Made by a program: the position numbers and the translations under genes
The notes under the pieces: generated by a model
Told to the model about the DNA's origin: nothing
Database searches by the model: none
The model's input: the letters and a program-made list of their open reading frames with translations, nothing else
From: Rotaria macrura
Lineage: Eukaryota; Rotifera; Eurotatoria; Philodinida; Philodinidae
Direction: 5' to 3'
Length of the DNA stretch: 64,000 nt
Assembly (NCBI GenBank): GCA_900239685.1
Contig: OENT01000153.1
Coordinates: forward strand, 120,124 to 184,123
In this document: one piece after another, positions 12,536 to 25,985 of the stretch
Position numbering within the stretch: the stretch's first letter is position 1
Layout: each line of letters starts with the position of its first letter

Positions 12536-15476
12536 GAATACGTACATTCTCATTTATGTCAGGTCAATTAGAGTTTTATATTTATGGAATTCGCATATAT
12601 TTTCGATGAAATTGGTGAGTAAAAATTTCAAGTCGAAGTTTTACGCCTCGCCTTGAAGACCATAGTAACTAGTTTCACACTTGTTTTGTATTCTAGTATG
12701 TATGACATATGTGAGTCTTACACTTCAGTTCAAATAGAACAAAGCTAATAAACTTTTTTCAAAATTATTTATATATGAAAGATGTACTTGAATAAAGAAA
12801 ACGAAATGCCATTCAGTTTTTCAATCTTGTCTCAGAAATCAGTTACTACGAATATGTTTCAGAAGGAGAGAACATGATTTGCAACAGCTCTTAAAATAGC
12901 TAAATAATATTAAAAATCCTGTTTTTTTTCTATTGAAATCATTACATGACAACAAACATTGGATAGAAAGTCAGTGCGTTGAAACGATATTGTCCAACTT
13001 GCTCGCTTATATCAATACTAAAATATGTTGCAAACAATTACATAATAATGTGTCAATCATTTGTGTTCTTCGTGAAGTATTCGAAGGAATTGAATGTCCA
13101 GTCTTGTAACCGTGTAGAGAGAATCTGTACAAAGACGACATGAACATCAAATTGACTGATTGATTCAGTGAGTAACGAATGAACAACAGTTATTTAGCAC
13201 TATACTTTCGTATTGAAAAAGATGCACAAGAGAAAAAATGAAATTAATCTGATAGATCATCAATTGTCCCCTATCTTTGCGTCCTTCTATCAAAATATCT
13301 GAGTATTTTCAAAAGTCTGTCAACTTTCTCGTCGTACCTTTCGTTCTGTACATTACTGACAGTATTAGTTGATACGTTTTTGCCACTTACACTAACTACA
13401 AATATCAATTTCGACCAAAGTTTGAATTAACTGTTTCATTTCATGTAACGTTATGAGCATCATCATTAACAGGATCAAAGTAAGAAACTATTACATTCTC
13501 GATTAATTTGACATCTGAGTCATTTGTTTTGGGATAAATTGAAAATTGAAAAGAATATTAAAATTGAGACTTTCGATAGTCGAAGCTTGAAATTTTAAAA
13601 TCTATTATTTATAAACCATCACTATGTCGAAAATAATTTCGAGACGCGTAGTGTATCTACGGGAACTTGGAAGACACACGTGCCATGGACTAATCTTAAA
13701 TCGTATATTTTCGAAAATCGATAGAACGAACGAAGATAATAAAGGAATCGTGTACAAGACAGAAATCTGTTGATATTTTCAATAATATTCAAGTAGTGAT
13801 TATTGTACTGTGGTTTGATGAGTATGTTTTAAAAACACGCAAAGCATAATTAGGAATCCTCATAAAATGAATTTTGTAAAAGTATTAACAGAAAGTTGAA
13901 TTAAGTTTATTAATGTCTTTTTTAACACGAAAAGTTGTTTGTCTTATATATTCATACATTTAATTTGAAATAATACAAAAAACAATTAATAAAAAAACAC
14001 TAATAACTGCACACGTTATTAAACAAATATCAATCTGAGTAATCGTATAATTTTGTTGCACAATATTTATAATAAGTGCATTTCAATAGTAATTACAGTT
14101 GACAACAATATTGTAAATCGATTTCTAGTTGCTAAAATCAAAGTCCTCCAAAAGGCTACTGATTATCAATGTCGGCTTAATTATTAATCATCATTGACAA
14201 GAACATATTTGCATGTAAAAATCAATTTATTTAGATTTAAATGCGAACTTTAATTTCACGTGCTTCTTGATAAACAACCCAAGGTGAACAACATCAATAT
14301 GAATATAAATGATTAGTGACGTCTTGGCCTTCTTCTAATCCTTGCACTTCACTAAATATGTATTCGAGCTGACTTATATCCTAGACAATCACCTCCGGAT
14401 CCTTGTGTCAAACGATGAACACAACAAGCATGCAAAACTCCCGTAGCCCCAACCTTGTTTGTACAATGCCATCGTATCAATAAGGAATACACACAATAAC
14501 AAATATAAGAATATACAGAGAAATTTGAAGAGCAATCAAAGTTTTCCCAAATGATCACTTAATTTACATTTATACAACCATTGATACTCTTTCATACATT
14601 CATATACTCGTGTATCATTATGACATCTTCGAGTGATGATTCTTGCAGCTTAATTTTGAATAGATTATATCCTACACACGAATATATAAATAATTTCAAG
14701 ACACATTCAATATATGAGTTATGGTCTATATTTTTTTTTCGCAAAGGATACTTTCTTCAGAAATGAAAATAACAGAGAAACGCTCGTTTTTTTTCATATT
14801 AATCCACTGTCACGTAGACTCTGCTGATTGTCACGTACTTCAAGCATAAGTTGAACAACAAGACTTAGTATGATCTACAGTCTTTATACGATTTAATAAT
14901 GAGCTAATGTTTATTAGGCTTTACACTTTTTGAACTGATTTTTACAATAAACCAATCATATACGTTAGTTTAATTTATATGGCACAATGACGTTTTCATC
15001 GCATATTTTAATAACGAGACGTTCTACTGAAAGAATCAAAATTGTTTTATTCTGATTTTCATGAATCAGTACGAACCATTGAAGATCACACGGATTCATG
15101 TAAATATAGTAATATAGTAGCCATCTCAACTTAACCGAAGAGAACCAATACCTCCCTAATATTTTAATTAGAAATGCGATAGGATGTTGTGGATACTCCT
15201 ATTGAAAAATGTACGAGGTTAGTTCGAATATGTCACAAAATCTAGAAATACAAAAGTCTAGAAAAAAGAATCTAGAAAGAGGAAAACTTAAAAAAATAAA
15301 AGGCTAGAAAAAAAATTTAAAAAACTCAAATCGAGAAAAAGAGGTCGATAATGAGTTTCATACAATAGAAATAATGTTATTTGAGAAAGAGAAGACACAA
15401 CAAAAACTACACAGGAGAAAATCAACGTCTAGTTTTTGATAGCTGGCAGCATTGAGAGGACTTCGAGGTATTCTGT
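12536..15476. other. Intergenic, no gene recognised
   Basis: About 2.9 kb of AT-rich sequence without a supported gene. Open frames at 14352-14558 and 14581-14766 are short and not protein-like. At about 15238-15320 there is a purine-rich block in which a TCTAGAAA-like unit recurs several times. It immediately precedes the transposase remnant and may belong to the same dead element. Confidence 0.45.
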
Positions 15477-15715
15477 TCAATCGATGTTGTCGCTGTTAAA
15501 GCGAGTACGAAGAATATCGATTTGTTTTTGCATGGATAGTCTTCTTTGCTTGAGTTTTTGGTCACCTATTGTCATCTTGATTAGCTGCTGTTGAAAGATG
15601 ACTTCTTCTTTCTTTAGACATTCGATGAACACCCAAATGTTGGGATAGCAATCAAACCATGCGCTTATTGAAGCGATTGTTCCATCCTCAAAGACTGAGT
15701 CAGAACATAGTTAGC
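15477..15715 (-). pseudogene. C-terminal remnant of a MULE/FLYWCH-associated transposase
   Basis: Read on the minus strand, an open stretch ending at a TGA (15477-15479) gives a C-terminus with the motif YPNIWVFIECLKKEE followed by a Gln/Lys-rich amphipathic helix and a short LRTRFN-like end. HPNIWxFIExLKKEQ followed by a charged helix is the typical tail of MULE-type transposases and related FLYWCH-domain proteins that are abundant in invertebrate genomes. Only about 75 codons remain. The catalytic domain is not visible in the next kilobase, so this is a fossil. The assignment rests on my recognition of the motif, not on a search. Confidence 0.55.
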
Positions 15716-16840
15716 TGTGACAGATTCATTAATATTTTCAAGTGTTTTCTCGATTTTGCGAGAATACCACTAGTTCTCTACTCGTAAGTTAATTAAAAAC
15801 TTCGATCAATTTATTTTGCAAAAAAGTCTATTCAAAGAGATATTAACAAATGAGTGTGCCATCGTCGACGAGAACATCTTCGAAACTATGAAAGATTCAA
15901 AGATTCCTATTTCATCAGTTAAGAAATATAGCTATTCTATTGGAAATTCATGTGATTTATCTGTAAAATAGGAACAATAGAAAGAAATTTTAATTTTTTA
16001 GCTGGTCAAAAATAATTCTGCATTTTACTTCGTTAAACTTCGTAGAAAAACACTTCGAAAAATATTTTGCAATCACATGTAAAGTAGAATTCTTTTATCG
16101 ATCTCTATTTTCTTCTTCCTAATTATTATGGTATTTATTATATTCAATTATCTTTACAAATAGTTGCAATCGAAATATTATAACTATGTAGCTACATGTT
16201 AAGAGAACATATTGATACAAATTCAGAATTGCTTTGTAATACTAACATGATTGAAGTAAATCGTATCAATTACAGATTCAGTTTTAAAAGTTTTGGATCC
16301 GAGGAGCTCTCATTGTCTAGTGTTCACTATTGATTGAATACAAAACAACTAACAGACAAGTCAGTCGTGTCTTGTCATTGGCTAATAACTTTCGGTAAAT
16401 CAGTTTGATTGAGATTATCAATGTTACTGTTTGATACTAGAATTCAAAATTTGTAAACATATGACTTATTGTAGTGACTTCCTCTATTGTATTGCTTTAC
16501 TAAAAAGAATATTAACATGATTGATACTAACATTATCGAACTTCATTCAAGATGAATAGTATTATATTTTTGTTTTTCTTAGGGGCAATATCTTGCTCGA
16601 TCATTCATCCTAATTGTATCTTGACTTTTCTTTTGCTTCTACGCTAATAAATATATTTATGCTTTTGATTATAGTGTCGTGATCAACGTCAAATATAGAT
16701 AAATCATACAGTTCAATATCTCACATATTCTCAATTAAATAATTCATTAGATTTGATACTAAAACAATTGTGTTTTTCTTTATTCGATTGAAACATTTAA
16801 AAAAATAGTGGATACATATAATAAAAAGATTTATGTTTTC
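15716..16840. other. Intergenic, no gene recognised
   Basis: AT-rich sequence between the transposase remnant and the 3' end of the RASSF-like gene. No protein-like frame or RNA gene is visible. The segment nearest 16840 will include the RASSF-like 3' UTR. Confidence 0.45.
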
Positions 16841-18951
16841 CTAAACCCATACCCCACTTGGACATAATTTCCACAAAGTACTATTCACTAATTGGAGACG
16901 AACAGGCATCAGAGAATCAGTCGTTGTACCTGCAGCTGATGATAGAAGTGTATTTGTAGCTGGTAAAGAATTATAATGTTGCGGAGTAGATGAATTCGGA
17001 CGGAAATTATAACAAGGATGAATTAAACCTGAAAGTAATTCAAAGAAAATTGAATTTAGGTCTAAATATTACATAAATGATGAAGGCGTATTAATGTGAT
17101 ATGTGCGCTATGTGATTTATGAACTTTCGAAGCTTTAAAACAAACTGGACACAAACCTCGTCTAAGTTTTATTTATAAAATCGGCTAAAATTCATACAGG
17201 CAATGTTTAACTAGAACGAATTTTTTCTTTTTATGACTACTTACTATTTATAACTGAATCTTCTAGTTTGATTAATTCATTTTCAAGCTCATTTACTTGT
17301 TGTCGACGTTGTTGAATGACTCGTTCAATGTCATCATTACGTTGAGTTAGCATACGTACTATATCTTCTTGTTGATTTAGCGTAGCTGTTGATCGATCGA
17401 GTTCATGTTGATATTGACTTATGTCCTGCAAGATATACAGAATTAGAGCAAGAATATACAATTATTTGTACGAATACGACTTTCAAAGAAAAAAATGAAT
17501 CAATGAAATCTTAACACTACGAATCAATCTGTGTATACGAAAAATAATTTGATGCATGAATTAGGTTAGAAAAATAATTCTTATAATGAACAATTATCAA
17601 ATCGAAGAAAGAACGAGGTTGGTCACAAAATTTTCTAATTGCAACAGACTAATTAATTATCAGATATTTAAAGATAAAATTAGACTTTGATTGATTCCAT
17701 AAATGACTTTATATTATATTGTATTGTTCTTAATAGAGACATTGATCATTATGAAAGACACATACGAAGAGATAAGAGAGAACAAAGATCAGATAAATGA
17801 GTTTATGTTCTGTACAGATAAGATCCAAGATGTGTCATCTCTACAAAAGAAACCACATCGATCTCGTGAGCTTTAAACGATAAAAGATTTATCTCAGCCA
17901 TGATGGTGTTCTTCATGACCGAAGTAGAGATCAACAGAATAAAGATTGTCCGATTTCTTCTGATCACGTATGCTCATGATTTTCTCGTTCACGATCATTT
18001 CTCACGTACATGTTTTACTGAATATCTATTACATATGCCAATATTTATTGCTGAAGTTATCATATGAGTGCGTATCATCTAACAATGTCGTCATCAAAAT
18101 GTAGATCATCGACATTCTATTATTTTCATTCGGGCAAAGAATCTGTAGATCGACTTATGATGTACTTTACATCGTAATGAAAAACCTATTGCATTAATGA
18201 CTTTTCGAGAAAAAAAAAACTATGGCATCTTCATTAAACTCAAACCTGTTTATCATTGTTAATATTCGACTGCATTTGTTCGATATCTTCATGTGTTTTT
18301 TCAACATTCAATTGAATTTGTTCTTGTAATTGTCGCTTTTGCTCCAATGTTGCTGAGCAACGTGTTAACTGTTGTTGCAAATGTTCGAAATTTGAATGTA
18401 ATTTTTTTTCATAATCTAATTCTTTATCTAGTTCATTTACAGAGTATTCTTCTGTACAGATTTGACCGTCGGAGCAAAGGCGATAATCTTGTTCTTTCAA
18501 TAAATGATATTGATTCTCAATATCTCGTTGATGAATATTTTTTTCTCGATATTCAATTTCTAAAGATAAAAATCAAATTATCACTAACATACAATGGGCG
18601 ATTGTTTTCGTTGCTTATTAGAAACCTGTTTGTTTTTCATTTAATTCTTTTTGTTGTTGTTCAAATTGAATCTCTTGTGATTTAAGCATTCTTAGTAAGG
18701 CTAAATATTGCTGTCGTTGATGCTCTAAATTTGCATGATTGTTAATCGGATTATGAACAATATGAAATGCACTATTCTCGTTGATAGACGATGGTATAGC
18801 AGATTTCGGTCTCGGACGACGATTAATATGATGATTATCTAATACACCTAAATCTTGTTCGACTATTTGAATTGGTGTACGTGAAGAACGCTTTGGTTCG
18901 ATAACAAACGATACTGGAGATGAATAGTCATTGGGATTCAGATTATTATTA

Positions 18952-19013
<62 letters not shown>

Positions 19014-20708
19014 ATTTACATTAGCCAATGGAAATAGATGACGTAAATGTGAACGTTTCTTTTTTTCAGATGACTTTATTGATGATGATGATGATAATGT
19101 TGCAAAGACATTATTGTTATTATTTACTGTTCGAAAATGACCAGATGTTGAAGTTGTTGTTGATGATGATGAGGATGAGGTAACAGCTGAAGGTGCTAAA
19201 ATTAGATATAAATGGTCACTGTTTCTTGAAAAAAGAAGAAACATTGTTCTATGCATTTGATCTATGTTCAATTTATGCATGATTGTTTACTTTCGTCATC
19301 CTACATCATTAACCTTCTCTCTCATCACTATCTCTTTTTCTGTTTCCACATGCGCAAAGATGAACTTTACATAGTTTGTATGTGTGTGTATGTATGTATG
19401 AACAACTATCGGCTATACGAATTAAAATATGTGTCAAGGTAGATTGTGTACATTGTTGTTATTAGTCAGTGACTTCTTTGATTCGTTTCAAAGACAAAAA
19501 AGAATGGAAGGAGAGCCTTTTTTTTAACGATTTGTGTTCCGTTGAAACTATCAACGGTAAGAAGTTGTAATCAAATAGTTCTTTTTTAAATAACAAAATA
19601 AACTTAAGCATCTTTTTTTGCAACTTGAACTACATGTTGTCTTAATCTTGTCTAATGCAAGATCGATCAAGTAGTGTGGCAATAGTTCAATATATGTCAC
19701 GTACATTACGTCATTTTTTTTTGTTTGAGGTTCCTAGATCATCATGCATATGGCGACAACAGCTGTTCTTCAATGAATCCTATATGTTATACTAATCTAT
19801 ACAGTAGACATGCAAACAAGAAGCTGATTAGACCTAAGGTGCTCGATATTAACTTCATTCTTCTCTTTGTGCCATAGGCATCTTGTATTTGCGCGTGTGG
19901 TTCAATGGATGAAAGAATACTCTACATGTATGTTGTTCGATGCTAAGTGATCTGCATATATTTATATATATATATGTATGTACACGTATGATTACATGTT
20001 GATGATACCACCTATTCTATCAACGAAAAAGGGAGTATCAATGGATCATAATAATAATGTCCCTTTGAACTTTTACATAAAAATAATGCATCAGACCGAA
20101 AGAAGTGGATGCATATTGGAGAGTCTTGAATGAAAAATTAAAAAGAAATGAAATGAAAAATGAAATAGAGAAATTTCTAGTTGTCATCATGTATCATAAG
20201 AAAATTTATGATATATACATATTGGAGATTAGAAATAAAAGAAGAGTATGAATTCAATCGTATTTGCCTGTCTTATTTCAAAAATATGGTGCCTTATTGA
20301 ATCGCATTATCAACCAAGGTCGTTTCAAATGCACATGCACATGCACATTTTGTCTATATCTATAAAGCAATAAAAATCTATCAACATACTCTCAACAATA
20401 GACTGTTGTTGTACAGGTGTCTTTCGTCCATCTAAACTTTTCGAACGTTTTTGACAATATGATAAATCTGAATTTGATGAATTTTGTCTTAATATATAAG
20501 ACCAATCCGGATGATTAATAAGTTCATATGTAAATTCATTCGGTGATAAGGTTCGTTGTCTACCATCAGGTGCACGTTCAACTAAAGAATATCGACCAGT
20601 TTTACCTTTATATTGAGCTAGTGCAATAATGATATCATGAACAGTGGTTGTTCGGGTTAAATCACAGATGATACGCGCAACACCATCAACATACACTCGA
20701 AGGTCCAT
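16841..20708 (-). CDS. RASSF7/8-like N-terminal Ras-association domain protein
   Basis: Five exons on the minus strand: 20390-20708, 18626-19195, 18246-18559, 17245-17425, 16841-17028; in frame, 523 aa (RASSF8 about 420). Residues 1 to about 80 form an N-terminal RA/ubiquitin-like domain opening MDLRVYVDGVARIICDLTR and containing ALAQYKGKTGRYSLVE, the signature of the N-terminal RASSF subfamily (RASSF7/8). A low-complexity region follows (Ser runs, then a run of about 25 Asn from an AAT repeat). The rest is a long coiled coil rich in Gln, Glu and Leu (about 265-455), ending in a non-coiled tail. Family members act at cell junctions and the centrosome/cytoskeleton through the coiled coil. A GA-rich microsatellite (about 20770-20787) lies just upstream of the start. 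The largest intron (1.2 kb) follows exon 1. Confidence 0.88.
18943..19011. repeat. (ATT)n / (AAT)n trinucleotide repeat coding poly-Asn
   Basis: An almost pure triplet repeat inside exon 2 of the RASSF-like gene. On the coding strand it reads AAT (with AAC interruptions), giving an Asn homopolymer. It keeps frame and is likely length-polymorphic. Confidence 0.95.
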
Positions 20709-22478
20709 ACTGGCGCATCGCTAGTTACTCTACTTGAGAGTATAAAGTAAGAAGAAGAGAGAATGAAAGCGAGAGAGAGAGAGAGTAGTAAGAACAGAAC
20801 ACATACAACAAATTTCACAATCAATCACTCATGGTAGTGGTCGTCGTCACTGCTGCCGAACGAATGTAAAGAAGAAAAGGGAAGAGACTTGCGTCTGAGC
20901 AAATAAGAAAAAAAGAAGAAGAAACAAAATCAGATAGGAGCAGACGAACATACGTACACACACAAATACACACACAATTCGATGCGTTTATTCAAGCTTG
21001 CCAACTAGCATTCAGTCATTGCCAAATAAGAAATATGGTATGGACTATCATCTTAAGATGTATGCATACATACAAGGAAAGAAATACTACCTATACGTGA
21101 ACTAACAATGAATGCATAAGCTTAGTTTGTATGTATTTGAAGAGGAAAGCGAACTATGCATAAGATGATATATCTTTCAAATATAGTCATCGTTGTCAAT
21201 TACTCGAATTTCTTTTCGCTTCGAAAAGAAAAAAAAATTGCAATCAGTAAGAGAGGCAATGAAATTTATTATGAGATTAATATGATTTGTCTAAAATTTG
21301 TGTCGAAAGGAAACTTAATGAAGAACTTTTCTATATCTTATTTGAATAGAATTTATTCACATAGATTTTTAATAACTACAAATAAATCAATATTGTTCTA
21401 TTTTCATGTTAATTCTCGTTAGAATTATCCAATCTGATTTACATTAACTAATTATCGCAGAAGGATAGCATCAACATTGAGTAAACAAATAAGCTATAAA
21501 TACATATGAATTCTATCAATGGTGAAATGATGCACAACTAATAATGATCTTATTCAATACCATGACAGTTTGCATCAAACAAAGTCTATCATTCTGCAAT
21601 AATTAACTAAAAATTGTCATTCGTTCATCAAATTGAACAAAAGCAGATGAATGACATAATCGTAGTTTTTTGTTGTTGCTGTTCTTTCTTTTTACAGAAG
21701 AGCACATACGACAATGATTGACGAACCCTTTAAGCTCGAAGGATTAAAAGAAGTTGGCAATACTTAAATATGAAATGAACAATCAATGAACCATTGCAGA
21801 ATAAATTTTGATATTATTATTCAGAACACATCGTCATGATTAGATTCAATGTCGAATGACTACTTTATATTGAACGGCTTCTTTTTTCCCTAGATTCATC
21901 TCGTTAATTTTTACGATTGACAAAGTTGACAATCAAATATGATAGATATGTCAACTACTGTTGCTATTTTATTTGTTATACGATCACAAGGTCTCAACTC
22001 AAATGATTTTGTTTTATCTCACAACAATAATAACTTTCTTTGTTCTAGGCGACTTCTTCAATCTTAATCCATGGGGATCATGAAAACAACAGTCCATTTT
22101 CTTTGTGTGAATTTCATAAAGATATTTTCTTTTGTTAACGTAGGGAAGTAAAAGAAAGGCATTTGATAATAAGAGCTGTTTGACTGTGACACAACCCAAT
22201 AACATACATTTTGTTGATGAAAACTTACAATGATTGAAAATTAAATTAAATTTACTATTCAAACGAGAATCTAGTTTTTTTTTCATTACGATAATCAACA
22301 AATCTCAGGCTTTTTTTTGTCTTTGTTAGAAATTTCATTGTCATATGACACCTAACATTCCGGACGTGCATTATTCAATATCCAATCGGTCATCATTTTA
22401 TCTTCTCGACAGTACAAAGAAATATGAACAAGCTATGAATAACATACATTGATATACGCACATTTAAAAGAAAGAAAG
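20709..22478. promoter_or_regulatory. Divergent intergenic region between RASSF-like (-) and claudin-like (+)
   Basis: Both flanking genes point away from this 1.8-kb stretch, so it must hold both promoters. Visible features are purine-rich tracts with GA repeats near the RASSF start and otherwise AT-rich sequence. I could not identify specific factor sites. Open frames at 21156-21422 and 22014-22301 are AT-rich chance frames. Confidence 0.4.
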
Positions 22479-23157
22479 ATGACCGTTTTAAGAAGCGAAA
22501 AGAAATTTGATCGCATTTTGACAATTACCGCTGGATTTCTATGTCTGGTTGCATTAGCTTTCACAATTATTGCATTATGTACACCGTCAGTATAAAGATA
22601 TTCATTGAAAATATGAATAAAAGAAAAAAACTATATGCATATTTTCATTTTTCTTCTTTCGATGTAGTTCATGGACTATTAACGAATATTCGTCAGATAG
22701 CGAAGTTCAATGGCATGGTCTATTTTACAAATGTGATCGTTTTAAATGTGTCTTAGATTATGATTCTTATATTCTGGTTATAGTTGTATCAATAATTAGT
22801 GCACTATTTTTACTACTTGCAACGATAACTATATTTCTTTTTGGTTTTAATAGTGTATTTCGACGACACTTCTATCTAGCATTACTCATTTCATACATGA
22901 GTGGATTATTCTTGTTCATAGCCGTTGTTATGTATTCATATCAATCAGTAATAAATGGTATTAGTTCACGTTTAATGAAAATCTCCATTGTTTTGGCATG
23001 TACAATTGTAGCAATTGTATCTTATATATTCGGAACACATTCAATTTTTCACCAGAAAAATCAAACCGATTTTGATTTCAAACAATCAAAACATACTGAA
23101 GCAGTAAAAGAACTTGAAGAACAACAAGCGATGCAAATCGAAGCAAATGAATCATGA
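22479..23157 (+). CDS. Claudin/PMP22-family tetraspan membrane protein
   Basis: Two exons, 22479-22585 and 22668-23157, give 198 aa. The join uses a GTCAGT donor inside a Pro codon; the stronger-looking GTATAA site 4 bp downstream would bring an early stop, so I chose the former. Four hydrophobic segments are visible: TM1 (about 14-34), TM2, TM3 and TM4, with a first extracellular loop carrying Trp just after TM1 and WHGLFYKC plus a second Cys (W-GLF-x2-C-x4-C). This corresponds to the W-GLW-C-C signature of the PMP22/EMP/claudin superfamily (structural tetraspans of junctions and membranes). The C-terminal tail is charged (Lys/Glu/Gln-rich) without an obvious PDZ ligand. The subfamily is uncertain. 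Confidence 0.75.
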
Positions 23158-23285
23158 AGAAAATACAAAAGAAAAAGGAAAGACAATTTTTTAATGTAGT
23201 CAAAGAAAAAGATTTCTTATTGTGTAATACGTATTTAGAAGAAGTGTAACTAAAATCCATCTGTTAATTGTCTATTTTGATGTTA

Positions 23286-23291
23286 AATAAA
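23286..23291 (+). terminator. AATAAA polyadenylation signal of the claudin-like gene
   Basis: Canonical hexamer about 130 bp after the stop codon. Confidence 0.6.
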
Positions 23292-24929
23292 ACATTTAAT
23301 TTCACATCAAAATTGAAAGTCTTCATGTATATGGCAGTATGGATAGATTTTGTTTGGAATCAATTAGTAAGTGTACACTGAAATATATCCTATATCAATA
23401 TAGAACCAGCCAGTTGAAAGAGTATCTAGTAAATTAAATTGATCTTGTATGTTAGTTTTAGTGGCTGTCATGACAGAGAAAATTGATCCATTTGAAGATT
23501 TACGGTAACTCGTTAAGCACTTTATCAGTGTATAATTGTCATATTAACATAATGAACGATCCAAGATATTTATATTAAATAAATTTCTATAATTTATTAT
23601 TCATATCGATTTTTAGATTCAAATGTCTGTATTGATATGAACGATGATCAAAAACTGCAGTAAATAAAAACTTGACAGACTAAATACTATGTGATCTAGT
23701 CTATTTAAGTATCAATATTCTATGTTGTGCTTGGTTAAATAGATCATCAATCAACAATACACAGCAAGAATAATAAATAAATAAAAAAACAGAAATATAC
23801 CTAACACAAAAACTACAAATTTCATTGACATGGAACAGAATGCTATAATTATTGGTTTACATGTTAACTGTTGATTGAATATTTCAGTTGATCTTCATTC
23901 ATTTTGACATTTTTTCTCCAATGAAAGCGTCGAATAACTTTTCAGATTTTATCGTACTTTGAAAGTGAATATTTCAGTAGCACAAACAAGTATTTCTGAT
24001 TCGACTCATTCTTTTTGTTCTGAGCCACTATTGAAAAATTCTAGAAGATGACTTTCTAAACATAATCAATTTAAAAATAGCAGCAGTAATTTATCCCTAA
24101 ACGATAGTGTTGAACTTATTGTACTTTCTACTCGAACATAATACATTTGAAAGGATCGTGCGATCGTTTGTGAATTCTTGATTGTTGTCTTTCATTCATG
24201 AAAGTTTGATCAGTTTCTTAAATGGAAACAAATCTATGTTTTAGACGATTTATACCAGTGGTGAACTCTGTATTGTTACTGCTATTACATGAAAAAGTCA
24301 TGGTTATTCTTCTCAGTTGGATTTCTATTGTGAAATAGATTGGTGAAGAAGTTTGATGGACCAATAAAAAGTCATCTCGTTGATTGTGGTTGATGTATTT
24401 TTTTATTTTTGAAAAACAATATATTTTTCAGTGATGATTAAAGATTAAGAAATTCGCCATTCGTCTATCTTTGAAAGACCTGTAGGACAATTCAATCTCG
24501 ACTAACTATTCATTGTTCAATGAAAACTAATTGTTAAAAAGAGTAGTCTGCGAGTCGATTGACATTGTCCTTGGGCAGTAAAATTTATGACTGTAGAATT
24601 TTCATCTAAGGTTTTAAGCGTTAGATTGAAATGGAAGTTCCTTCAACAATAAAGAAGAATTAAAGCGGAACTCCCACATAGCTTATTATTTTATATTCGA
24701 CCTATAAATATTAATGTCGTATCGATCGACTGTTTCTTTTGAAATATTAGTACATTCAGATAAATACAGTTCAAATCATTCGAATTTTTATAATCATCAT
24801 CTGCTAATTTTATTCAAGAAGTTCCATGAAACAAGTAATCGAGATATGTGCCAGCACATTTTTATGGAAATGACAAAATATCAGATGCATACATTGAAAA
24901 ATCATTTGTTTTGTTTTTTTGTTTGTTTG
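23292..24929. other. Intergenic region between convergent genes
   Basis: No gene is supported. A Ser/Thr-rich frame around 23960-24140 (plus strand) looks faintly protein-like but is interrupted by a stop and matches nothing I know; it could be a pseudogene scrap. The rest is featureless AT-rich DNA. Confidence 0.4.
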
Positions 24930-25985
24930 TTAAACATCAGATTCATCGAATGATAAAGTGTGTTCACTATTTGATGTACTCGCCGATCGTTCTAAATGTT
25001 TTTCATCATTAATATCTTCAATACTCAAAATCATTTCAGTTTTCAAGCAATCGTATGACTTTAAGGTACGATCAAGTTCTTCATAGAGAAAACATATTGT
25101 TTTTGAACCATCCTCACTGAGCACGCGAAGACGTATTGGATGATCACATACAATACCGGTTATGTGCCGAAGTTTAACCTATAGCATAGATGCTACGCGT
25201 GTAAGAACAGAAAATAGAAACAACAGAAATTCAACGCATACTAATAATTCTCTGACTGTCATCGTTTGACGAAAATCACATAGCTGATTGAAAAATCCAT
25301 TATATTGAACAAATAATCTGATGATTTTGACAGAAGTATTTTTCATAGTAGGTAGTGTTGTACTTTCATTGGCTTGTAACTTGAATAAAAGAAAAGAAAT
25401 GTGATTAGAACAACTAAATAGTTGCTGAGAATGACTCACCATACGAAGTTGCTCTTTAACTTCTTGTAGCTCTCGTCGTGTTTTCAATAGTTCCTGAACA
25501 ATCGAAAACATTTTCTCTTCCTAAAATATCAACGACAATCATAACAAACAATATCACAAATCCTAGTTTGATATCATTAACAGTAAAAGCTTATTTCCGA
25601 TTGATTTTGACAGGTTTTGCTCAACTATGTGAAGAAAACAACCTTAGAAAAAAGTTTCTCACTCCATGAGCATTTGTGAAATGTATCTTAGAAAATTCTC
25701 ATTTTCAATGTATACCCACAAACCTTAAAATAACAATTAACAAAAACTGTCGAAAACTACATGAAATGCAAGAATAGGTATCTGTTGTATCTATCAAATA
25801 TATAACTTACGATTCTAGGCGAGAACATTTTCGAAACAGATTAGAATGACATTTTATTTCATCAATCCATAACATACTTTTTTGATACATGAGATGTTAT
25901 ATATACATACTAGTTTTGCACAATGACTTACGTGTTGTTTTCGATAGTCATTGATTAAAATCTTCAACATTCCTTTGAATGTCAT
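24930..25985 (-). CDS. Small coiled-coil protein with a C-terminal ubiquitin-like/RA-like domain
   Basis: Four minus-strand exons, 25932-25985, 25440-25520, 25242-25379 and 24930-25178, all join in phase 0 through GT-AG sites and give 173 aa. Residues 1-46 are a basic, heptad-patterned helix with the short motif KTRRELQEVKEQLRM. Residues about 58-145 look like a ubiquitin/RA beta-grasp fold: strand KIIRLFVQYNG, strand, helix beginning TMTVRELLVKLRHITGI, strand PIRLRVLSEDG, then ELDRTLKSYDCLKTEMILSI. The end is acidic and Ser-rich. The beta-grasp part recalls the ubiquitin-like ends of TBCE/TBCEL and RASSF RA domains, but I cannot name the family. The exon before the chosen ATG has an acceptor at 26003, so an upstream exon is possible. 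The 336 bp between this start and the JMJD7 stop show nothing else. Confidence 0.6.

Noticed and set aside
22586..22756. Claudin-like gene read with the downstream GTATAA donor, or the frame 22541-22756
   Set aside because: That junction gives an early stop and loses the W-GLF-C signature; only the GTCAGT donor keeps frame with the conserved loop.
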